Assembly: GCF_000003815.2 (NCBI RefSeq)
Contig: NC_049996.1
Coordinates: 16,045,308-16,109,307, forward strand
Direction: 5' to 3'
Source of the DNA: Branchiostoma floridae
Taxonomy: Eukaryota; Chordata; Leptocardii; Amphioxiformes; Branchiostomatidae
DNA: 64,000 nucleotides
Position numbers and translations under genes: made by a program. This document shows positions 23,416-35,400 of the stretch, in pieces; the first letter of the stretch is position 1, and every line of letters begins with the position of its first letter. The notes under the pieces were generated by a model. The model saw only the letters and a program-made list of their open reading frames with translations. It made no database searches and was not told the DNA's origin.

Positions 23416-26400
23416 TATGTATGTGAGTGTGCTATAATGCTTACCCCCGGCATGTACTCCATGAAGATGCAGAGCCTGTTCTCGTCCTGGATGCAGCCGT
23501 AGTACTGAACTATCCTCTCGTGCTGCAGGTTCTTCAACAGCTGGATCTCACACTCCAGAGCTTTCACTTCCTGCTGTAAACAACAAACAACAAACAACTT
23601 TCACTTCCTGCTGTAAACAACAAACAACTTTCACTTTCTGCTGCACAACACAAACAACAACTTTCACTTCCTACTGAACACAGAAAAATTCCTGTTGTAG
23701 ACAAACAACTTTCACTTCCAGATGCTGTAAACAACAAACAACTTTCAATTCCTGCTGCACAACACAAACAAAAGCTTTCACTTTCTGCTTCACAACACTA
23801 ACAACGTTTACTTCCTGCTGCACAACACTAACAACTTTTACTTCCTGCTGCACAACACTAACAACTTTTACTTCCTGCTGCACAACACTAACAACTTTTA
23901 CTTCCTGCTGCACGACACAAACAACTTTCACTTCCTGCTGCACAACATAAACAACTTTCACTTTCGGGTGCAGAACAACAACTTTCACTTTCTGCTGCAC
24001 AACAAAAACAACAAAGCTTTCACTTTCTGCTACACAACACAAACAACTTTCACTTCCAATTGAACAACACAAACAAACAACTTTCACTTTCTGCTAACAG
24101 AAATAACTTTCCCTTCTAGCACAACACTCTCAGAACTCTAACACTGCAATACCACAACCAGCAATAGCAGACTGGATCTCACACTCCAGAGCTTTCACTT
24201 CCTACTGTAAACAACAAACAACAAACAACTTTCATTTTCTGCTGCACAACACAAACAACTTTCACTTCCAACTGAACAACACACAAAACTTTCTGTTGTA
24301 AACAAACAACTTTCACTTTCAGATGTTGTACACAAACAACTTTCACTTCCAACTGCACAACATAAACAACTACTTTCACTTTCTGATACACATTAAAAAC
24401 AACTTTCACTTTCTACTGCACAACACAAACAAGAACTTTCACTTCCTTATGTACAACACAAACAAGAACTTTCACTGTCTGCTGCACAATGCAAACAACA
24501 ACTTTCACTTCCTCCCGTAAACAACAAACAACTTTCACTTTCTGCTTCACAACACAAACAACTTTCACTTCCTGCTGTAAACAACAAACAACTTTCACTT
24601 CCTGCTGCACAACACAAACGACAAACATTTTTCACTGCTTCCTGCAAAACACAAGCAACAAAAAATTTTCATTTCCTTCATAACACTCTCAGAACCCAGG
24701 CAGCAGCATCATTAACCAGCAATAACTAGACTGACCTTTGAGGCCTCCACGTTTTTGGGGTCGAGGTGGACCTGTTTGAGCGCGAGTTCTCGGCCGGTGT
24801 CGGCGTCGTAGCAGAGATACACCTGTCCGAAGGCGCCCTGCCCGAGCAGCTTGCCCTGTCGCCAGTTGGTGGGAGCTCTCGGTGCTGTGGAAACATGGAA
24901 GGTGTTAGGGACCTGCTCATATCAACACACACGTGTGACAAACTGCAGAGGGTTGGACAATTCCCGATTATCCCAGGCAAGTAAAAGTGCCCATCGAGCA
25001 AGCACAGGTCCTACACCACTTGACCGATCGGGCAAGTAAGATTTTTCCATGATTGAGATTGCAATATACATACTTGTTACATCTCAAAGTCATGGCATCG
25101 AGAATTGGCTACATGGAAACATAGAGCCAATTATAATTAGATGTGGCTTCCATTGCTGGAAGTGAAAATACATAGAAAAGAAACATAATTCAAATTTTGG
25201 GCAAGTGAAAAGTTGGTTTGGGCTAGTAGTAGTGAATTTTTTTATGTACTTGCCCAATAGGATAAGTACAAAGCTTGTCCAACCCCGCTACTGCTCCTAT
25301 AACAACTATGCAAACTGCCTAAACCACAGCTGTCACCTTTTCAATCTTGGGAGGGAAGGTCAAAGGTTAGTACATGAGCAGTCACCATGGCTACGACCTT
25401 TCACCTGCCCAGTGGCATACGACCCTTGACCCTTCACCTGAAGTTAGTCCCATTCTCCCACCAATGGTTTTACACAATAGGAAAGTCATACATGTGGCGG
25501 ATCCTCGGTTTGCTACCAGCAACATCCACGGCTTTCTCTGGTACGCATTGTACAGAGCTACTGTGGTGGAATCTCTCCCCGCTACTGCAATATAAACAAC
25601 ACTCATCACGCAGGGCCGAGCTAGCCTAGGGGGTCTCTACTGACAGACTTACCCTCCCTGCTACTGCATTACAAACAACACTCATCACGCAAGGCTCGGC
25701 TAGCCTAGGGGGTCTCTACTGACAGACTTACCCTCACTGCTACTGCAAGACAAACAACACTCATCACGCGGGGCTCGGCAGGCCTAGGGGGTCTCTACTG
25801 ACAGACTTACATGTACCCTCCCAACTACTGCAATACCACCAACATTTATCATGTAAGGTTGGGCTAGCCTTGGGGGTCTCTACTGACAGACTTACCCTCC
25901 CTGCTACAGCAATATGCGTGTAAACAACAGTCATCACGCAGGGCTGGGCTAGCCTAGGGGGTCTCTACTGACAGACTTACCCCATAACCTAGAGCTCCCC
26001 ACTACTACAATACGAAAAACACTCATCACAGTTGGCTGAATTAACTTAGGGGGTGTCTACTGACAGACTTACCCTCTCGTCTAGTGAAATACAAACAACA
26101 CTCATCATGCACTGCTGGGCTAGCCTTGGGGGTCTTTACTGACAAATTCAACCCCCCAACTACTGAAATACAGCCAACACTCATCACCCACAGCTGAGCT
26201 AGCCTAGGGTGACTTAAATGAGTCACTGACAGACTTTCCAAAGAATACAACCAACATTCATCACACATGAGCGGGCTAGCCTAGGGGGTCTCTACTAACA
26301 GACTTACATAACCATCATTCACACAACATTCACAACACTCATCATGCGGGTAATATCACCATAGGGCATCTTTTCAGACAAGAGAGGTACTACAAGCCTA

Positions 26401-29400
26401 TTTTTGCTTTTACTCAAAGGTCACCACGGAACACGACCGGAAGGTCACTTCAAGGTGTGACGCGAAGGCCATTCCAAGGTAACAGGTTACATAAGTTTTA
26501 CACCTAAGGCTAACTGAAAAACTAAAAAACTGAAAAAGCATCTCTTCTCACTTACGCATTGAGACCTGCACAACTGCTCACTAGTAAGAGTGAGGACTAA
26601 CTGACCCAATAGCCGAGTACTCATTTACATGTACTACCGACTCCTTGTTATACACTTCTGTTTCCTGTAGAAAATACAGCATGGTTACACATCAATGCTA
26701 GTTTACCTTTCTCCACTGGGTAACCTATTTCTATTGCTATTAGATGGTATTCATTGATATCAAATCAATGGACGGTTCAAATGGCAATATTTTCAAAATA
26801 TTGCAGTTTGAAACCACCATGTGCTGACGTGATATCCCTGTTTTCAAAAGCAACGGATATAGGATATAAAGCAGATAACCGGATGAACTAGCATCACAGG
26901 AGTACAATGCAAAACTTTCTTCCAACACAAAGGAATACACAGATCAAACTTTCAATGACTACTGTATCCCTTTGTGTTGGAAAAAAGTTAAGCATTGTAC
27001 TATGATAACAAAACAGATAAACTTCCATGATGGTTGAATGTAAGTTCATCTGTGACGGTAGTCAACATTATGTTACAATTTTAAGACACTATATCCGTAG
27101 GCCATTTACATCAGAGCCCACCAACCTTCCCTCAACCGAGACGGGGGCCGATACCGACTGCCAAGCACCTTTGACCCTTTAATGACGTCACACTTCCCGT
27201 ACGGATATGTGACTTAGGCTTTGGGTCATTTCAACTTGAGAAGGATCAGAGGACTGATCGAAAGCTTGTTGGTAAGCGCTTTCTTTTGTGTACGGATATA
27301 GGATCTTAATATTGTAACATACATTTGCATAATTCCACCAGGTGTCATTATACCGCCACCTCAAAAAACATTGTTATAGAGGCCTTTTCAAGATCGTCTT
27401 CAACACCTAAATATCTGAATTGTATTACATTTAGGATATTTAACATTCGGTTTCAAGACAATCTTGGGAAGACCTCTATACTAACGTTTTTTGAGGTGGC
27501 GGTATTATGGCACCTGGTGGAATTATGATAGTCGATGTTAACATAATCTTCTATGATCATGGTGTTTAAAAAAAGTAGAAAGCAGCGGCGGTGTGTGCGT
27601 CGCGGGCGCGGAACTTACATGACTTACATCTCGCCGGGTTGAGGTCCTGGAGACTCAGGACGGCAAGGTCGTAATCGCTGTCTCGTCTCTCGGAGTCCGT
27701 CACCAGCCCGCTGCTGCTGCTGCTGTTGCTAAGGGAACGCTCGCTGCCCGACCTTGGACTGAACGTGCCCACCGGTCTTCTCAAGGTCGGACTGGGCTGC
27801 GGTCTTCTCGTTCTGGGGAATGTTTTACGCCCTGCGGAGAAAAACCGGGCCGTTATACAGGTCCTGGGGCTGAAAGCATACGTTATACAGGTTCTGGAGC
27901 AGAAAACACACTTTAATTATACATGTTCTGGGGCAGAAAAACTCCATATCTATACATGTTCAGGGGCAGAAAACACCCTTATAATTGAAATAAAAATGCA
28001 GTTCTTAAATGTTGGGAGATGGACGTTTCTTAGACAAGAGAGATTCCCAGTTACACACTAGTAGTATTAATATACTAGTACATGTTCTGTAATGAGACAA
28101 GAGATTTTAAGTTATACTCTTGCATGTTTTGTAGTGAGATTCTCCATGTCGCTGTTGGGGAGGTGGTGTGGATGAATTGAGATGACTGGTAAATTAGTGA
28201 CTAGGTTGATAAGTTAGGGACATGTTTGCGAGGAAAGAAGACTAGCTTTTCTCACCGTCGCTGTAGTCGTGATGCGGGTTCGTCATGATGGTGGATCTTC
28301 TGGGGTACGTTCCACCTTTCCCGGCGCGCTCCACATGGGCCAGCTCGTGTTCTGGGCAGGGAACAATCAATTGATCAATCAATTAATCAATCAACTAATT
28401 AATCAAATAAATAATCAACCAAAACAGAAAGACAAGACACATTGACATCAGCTCGTGTTCTGGACAGGAAACAATCCAGCGATCCATCAATTTATCAGCC
28501 AATCAATCAATCATTCAATCAATTAATTAATCAACCAGAGCAGCTTACTCCACATGGGCCAGCTCATGCTCTGGGCAGGAAACAATCCAGCAATTTATCA
28601 ATGAATGAATGAATCAATCAATCAATCGTATCATGTCCAAAATCATATCCAGTTGCTTGAGTAACTGCTTTTTTTGCGTATCTTATTACCTGGATGTCTG
28701 ACCTTCATTGACCAATCACTCACTCACTCAATCAATCAATCAATCAATCAATAAACAAATTGATCAATCAATCAATGAAACCAGAAAGATAGAACAAACC
28801 TGTACATGGGCCAGGTAACAACATCTATCTTATATATCTATTTATGAATCTTTAACTAAGTTTTACGTAATGCCTTTAGTTAAGTGATTTCCAGGGAAGC
28901 CCAAGCAGACTGGAGGCATACACATCCATCATGCACCAGGGCACTGTAACACACCCAGAATGCAACAGGGTAGCAACACCCAGCATGCACCAGGGCAATG
29001 TCATACCCAGAATGCACCTGGGCAATGTCACACCCAGAATGCACTAGGGCACTGTAAGAGGACCACAAAGTTGAAGGTTGAACAAAGACACAGAGCAAAT
29101 AGTACGTGAATACTGAACAATATCTATAGATTCTTCATGTTTGCTTTCACATCTTCTTCCCTGACCTTGGAATTGATGTTGCCAATCTATGAATGTATAT
29201 GCTTTCCGATACATTTTTTCTTCGATCTACGGCACGTTTCTTAATTTTTGCAGCTGCTTTGTTCGACATTCAGTACGGTTAAAACATTCTCTTTTTGGAA
29301 ACAGCTGAAAAGTGCAGATGTTATCAATATTTTCAAAGCAACATGTCCTTAGTGTAGTTCACAACAGCCTTTGCAGAAATCAGGCTGCAGCCATTTGCTG

Positions 29401-32400
29401 TGTCCACGGTTCAGCCATATTGGGCCAGGCAAAGCTTCATGTACATGTAGTTTCTAACCACTGAAAACCACACAGACACGACACGACGTAACAAGAAGTG
29501 AGGATGTTTACCTGAGACCCAAGAACGAGGGCCTAAAAACCCAGCTGGCAGCGGAAAAAAAGACAAAGCGTAAGAGCAGAACTACGGTATCATCAGGGAA
29601 ATTTCGGCATTTTTCTACGAACCGCTCTAAAAATCATGTTACCACAAATACACAATGGTAATCGATGGGTAACAATTATAAAGGGCAATACAATTCATAA
29701 AGTGAAAGTACTGGTTTACAAAGTTTACCCTCCTTTGTTTTTCACACGCATGTGCTAAACAACATTGTCAATCTCGTTGTGTGAACTTACATAGCAGTGT
29801 GTCAGGTTGGGTCAGAAGCATGAGGAAACAGCACAACATTAGTACAACAACAACACAGTACTGTGACAATATCAGTGTTCTCGCCAGGATTTCTTTCACA
29901 GCGTATGTAGAGGCATCTTAGTACTGCAAAGCCATGTGGTGAGTAATGCAGAAGTGAGCATTGTAGGGGGTCTGGGAGAATCCTCCCCTTGGAAGTTTTA
30001 AAGTTTTTAACCATCAGAAACAACATTTTGCTATATTTTGAGAGCCAAATTTAGTAACATAAAGCCAACATTTTTAACCCTTTGTTCTAAAACAACAGAA
30101 AAGCCCCATACACTGGTTGAAACATAGCATAGGGGCCAAAATCACAACATAGAGCCAAAATCACAGCATAGGGGCAAAAATCTCAGCATAGGGACCTCAA
30201 TCACAGCATAGGAGCCAAAATCACAGTGTAGGAGCCCGCTATGCTGAAAAGGCCTGGCGAGACCACTGAATATTAGTAATATAACAACACATTACTAACA
30301 ACATATTTTGGGTTTTACATTTGTACAAGAGCTTGAATATTTGCTGCAACAACTTGTATTCAAATTGTAGATCAATCCTCACTTGAGACTTTACTTATTA
30401 CAAAGATAAGTCCCTTGACTCCTTAAGAAAACAGACTTACCGCCAAGGAACTCGTCTGAGAAGGCAGAGGAGCTCTTGGTCCGACTCATCCGTAGTCTGT
30501 TATAGTAGCTGTCACTACTGGCAGAAAGGAGAAGTCAGTCCAACGAACAGAGAACAATAGGTACAACAATACAACAAACATAATTTTACATTAATTGCAA
30601 AAGTATTTCTATTTATGCCATAGGTTCAGACCTGCACCTGAACCTCTGGACCCGAGTCCAGACCAAACATAAACAAGAGGTTCGGTATGCAGCACTTCTT
30701 CAAGGTGTTTAGGACAAAAGATTTATTACTTAATAGACAGGACTTGTGCCACTCATGTGCTTGTTTTATAAATGCTATATCAATGTTATTGACAATAAAG
30801 TTTAACCATTTTGCTTCTCTGACTCACGTGGCTTATTCAGTTATTACAGGAACCAACCATGCCTTGTGACACCATACACACCTCAAGACAAGCCATTACC
30901 CATATACTGTGCCCCCAAATTGCCCATATAAAGCGATTCCGTACCTTAGTCTGTCGAGCGAGGCAGAACTGCCCGAGTTTTCTGGACTACTGTACTCCAG
31001 AGGGTCGACCGACTAGAACAGAGAAGACATAATTAGAAATAAGGAATGCTCCTTCACACTTAAGACATCAGAAGACCCTTGAAATAAGAAAGTGGGTGCC
31101 TGCAAGACAATACAAACAAGACATTGGGTGTTTGAAAGACATTAGAAACTAGCGTGGCAACATTTTCAAGAAAATGCAGGATGTTTCCCTTACAGTAATA
31201 TATAGCATTTGGCTCAGCCCTAAGGCTTCGCCAAGAAAAAGACCACTTTACATTAGCTGCAGTATTTTGAAATTGCTGATATTTTGTTCATATTTGCTCT
31301 AACAGCTGATATGCCAATGCCAAAGGCAAATCTAAGCTCTGATGGTTCAGAACAGAACCTTCGGGAAATATAATAAGACAGTTTATCTCTGTAAGGTAAG
31401 AATCGGCAGCTCCTAGACACCATAAGATTAGACACTGGACATTAGACAGTGGGTGTCTGAAATAAGAAAGAGGGTATCTGTAAGACATTAGAAATAAGAC
31501 GTGGGCGTAAGCCAAGAATTGCCATCCCCTTACCTCTGAGTCCAGACTTGACTCAGGTATGAGGTGCCCTCCCCCTCGATGGAAGTGTAGGGGATGTAGC
31601 CCGTGTGTGTGTAAGACATTAGAAATAAGACACTGGGTGTCTGCAAGGTGAGAATTGCCATCTCCTTACCTCCGAGTCCAGACTTGACTCAGGTATGAAG
31701 GTGCCCTCCCCTTCGATGGAAGTGTAGGAACTACTGTGTCGCACTTCAGAGTCGGGGATGTAGCCAGTGTGTGTGTGTAAGACATTAGAAATAAGACACT
31801 GGGTGTCTGCAAGGTAAGAATCCCCATGTCCTTACCTCCGAGTCCAGACTTGACTCAGGTATGAAGGTTCCCTCCCCCTCGATGGAAGTGTAGGAACTAC
31901 TGTGTCGCACTTCGGAGTCGGGGATGTAGCCCGGAGGCGGAGACTGTCGATCCGTCTTCTTCTTGGTGGCGTCCGTGGTGGACTTGGACCTGGAGATGGG
32001 CACCGGTTTGGTACCCGTGGTCTGTGGGAGACAGGTTGGGGAGGTGAATACAGTTAGGTTAGGGAAGTAAATACAGTCAGGTTGGGGATGTTAACACAGT
32101 CAAACCTGACCAAGATGACCACACAAGGGACCAGTGCACCAGTTTGGTACCCGTGGTCTGTGGGAGACAGGTTGGGGAGGTGAATACATGAATGAATGAA
32201 GACCTTTATTTATTGTACATGAATGTAAGTTCATCTATGACAGTAGTCAACATTATGTTACAATTCTTAACTTTACATCCGTACACAAACTAAAGCCCTT
32301 ACCAACAAGCTTCTGACCAGTCTTCTGAACCCTATTAAGTTGAAAGAGGCCATCAACCTCACTTCCAGTCTGGATGTGTGACATAAGCTTTTGGTCATTT

Positions 32401-35400
32401 TAACTTGATGAGGATCAGAGGACTGATCGAAAGCTTGTTGGTATGCGCATTATTTTGCGCACGGATGTAAAGTTTAAAATTGTAACATAACGTCACAGAT
32501 GAACTTACATTCAAGTATTCACTTTCATTGTTACACAGTCAGACTCAGTAAAGGTATACTCTAGACTTAAGTCTTGTTTCGTTTCTACATAATAAAACCT
32601 GCACATTCACCTTTTTCACACAGCGCACNNNNNNNNNNNNNNNNNNNNNNNNNNNNNNNNNNNNNNNNNNNNNNNNNNNNNNNNNNNNNNNNNNNNNNNN
32701 NNNNNNNNNNNNNNNNNNNNNNNNNNNNNNNNNNNNNNNNNNNNNNNNNNNNNNNNNNNNNNNNNNNNNNNNNNNNNNNNNNNNNNNNNNNNNNNNNNNN
32801 NNNNNNNNNNNNNNNNNNNNNNNNNNNNNNNNNNNNNNNNNNNNNNNNNNNNNNNNNNNNNNNNNNNNNNNNNNNNNNNNNNNNNNNNNNNNNNNNNNNN
32901 NNNNNNNNNNNNNNNNNNNNNNNNNNNNNNNNNNNNNNNNNNNNNNNNNNNNNNNNNNNNNNNNNNNNNNNNNNNNNNNNNNNNNNNNNNNNNNNNNNNN
33001 NNNNNNNNNNNNNNNNNNNNNCTGTTCTAAAGAGGAATTTGCCAAAGAAATACTAGTACATTAATCGATTTAATGGACTGAATACTTACAAAAGACTAAG
33101 TTGGTAGTCTTTCGTTTTTAGTGTCGTATTTAACGTACCCACAATTTATGTACTTCTTAGACAGAGTATACATAGTAACATTTTTGCAGATCATCTTGCC
33201 AACAATGAACAAAGTAGTTTTCAATTTACAATTTTTGTGTATTCCTTGTTGTAAATATCGTAGGGTCCGGAGGATAGGACGCTAGGGGGGGTTGAATCTA
33301 CGTGTTACGGCGTCATAACCAACGTGGAACGGGGCCTTCTGATTGGTCCGCGGCGCCTGGCTATATGATAATACACAATAAAAACCTGTATAAAATAATG
33401 ACTAAACAATACAAAATAAAAACCTGTAGAATATCGTCATCAACAAAAGTTCTCAAGGAAACAAAACAACATCTCATGAGTCATAAGGAGAAAGCAAAGA
33501 AAATCGTAAGAAATGAAAAGAAGAAGAAAAAGTCGCTGTCACAAAGAGGTTATGGGAACATCAAGGTCACATCAAGGTCACGTCCACGACTTGACTAGAG
33601 TCTTACGGATTCTTCTCCGTCGACTTCTTCCCCCGCATCTTCCAAGGCCTCAGCCTCGGAACCAGCCTCCTTAATTGACTCTTCGATATCTTCTTGAGGA
33701 GGAACAGAAGACGTGTCTGAAATAGCCTCTTTCGCTGAGTCGTCAGGAATGCTGGTGTCTTCCTTGACCGAGGAAGTGTCCGAGTTGTGTTCCTTGACGG
33801 AAGAAGTGTCGGAAATTGTCTCCTTGACGTCGGCGAGCTCCTCCTTAGCGGAGGTGCTGCCCGTGTCTCCGACGGACGCAGCTTCCGAGGTGTCTTCTCG
33901 CGTGGAAACGGACACTTCCGACGCCGTGTCCTCCTTAAGGAGGGTTCCAAGGAGCAGCAGGAGCAAAGGAAGGTGTGCGTTAGAATAAGGAATAAGGCAA
34001 GAACTTTCACTTTCAGTAGGACAGACAAGAACTTTCACTTTCAATAGGTCAGGAAAGAACTTTCACTTTCAGTAGGACAGGAAAGAACTTTCACTTTCAA
34101 CAGGACAGGAGAGAACTTTCACTTTCAACAGGACAGGCAAGAACTTTCACTTTCAATAGGACAGGAAAGAACTTTCACTTTCAGTAGGACAGGCAAGAAC
34201 TTTCACAGGCAAGAACTTTCACTTTCAATAGGGCAGGAAAGAACTTTCACTTTCAATAGGACAGGAAAGAACTTTCCCTTTCAATAGGACAGGCAAGAAC
34301 TTTCACTTTCAATAGGACAGGCAAGAACTTTCACTTTCAATGGGACAGGAAAGAACTTTCACTTTCAATGGGCCAGGAAAGAACTTTCACTTTCAATAGG
34401 GCAGGCAAGAACTTTCACTTTCAGTAGGACAGGCAAGAACTTTCACTTTCAATAGGACAGGAAAGAACTTTCCCTTTCAATAGGCCAGGAAAGAACTTTC
34501 ACTTTCAGTAGGACAAGAAACAACTTTCACTTTCAATAGGACAAGCAATAACTTTAACTTTTAATCGGACAGGCAAAAACTTTCACTTTCAATTGGACAG
34601 GCAAGAACTTTCACTTTCAATAGGAGAGGCAAGAAGAGTCTTTAAGTCACAGCCAAGACGTCTTGACATCAACATTGAACAGTGTTAGTCACAGTGAGTC
34701 TATTATGGTATTTTAGAAAAGCTTGTTCAGGACAAAGTGTAGAATGAAAAAGAGACTTTGGAAACATCCTCAGTATAGCAACTGTACCTGGGTTCAGGTA
34801 TGATATAACTAATGGTGAAGGACTGTTTTCAGGTGTTATTGACAATGTTTACAATGTATTAGGGTTCTCACCAGGATTTTTTAAGGATCTTACTTCAGTG
34901 GTACAGGCATAAGCATTGTAGGGGGTCTGGGGTATTATCCCTCTGAAAATGTTTGAATTTATAACTCTCAGAGATACCATTTTCTGCATTCTTAGAGCCA
35001 AGTTTAAGCATAGGGACCCAAATAAAAGCATAGGTGATACAAATTACAGCACAGGAGGATACAAATCATAGCATAGGGCTATGACATAATGACAGGTGTT
35101 TTTTTTTTCTTTTAAGGTGTCCTTAACATGTTGTTGACAGTANNNNNNNNNNNNNNNNNNNNNNNNNNNNNNNNNNNNNNNNNNNNNNNNNNNNNNNNNN
35201 NNNNNNNNNNNNNNNNNNNNNNNNNNNNNNNNNNNNNNNNNNNNNNNNNNNNNNNNNNNNNNNNNNNNNNNNNNNNNNNNNNNNNNNNNNNNNNNNNNNN
35301 NNNNNNNNNNNNNNNNNNNNNNNNNNNNNNNNNNNNNNNNNNNNNNNNNNNNNNNNNNNNNNNNNNNNNNNNNNNNNNNNNNNNNNNNNNNNNNNNNNNN

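Noticed and set aside
23564..24647. ORFs with VVQQEVKVV or SESCLLF repeats
   Set aside because: Translations of the acceptor-derived minisatellite in a MAP3K intron, not exons of their own.
33713..34047. Plus-strand Ser/Val/Glu ORFs
   Set aside because: Antisense shadow of the acidic minus-strand frame, which has the better splice signal.
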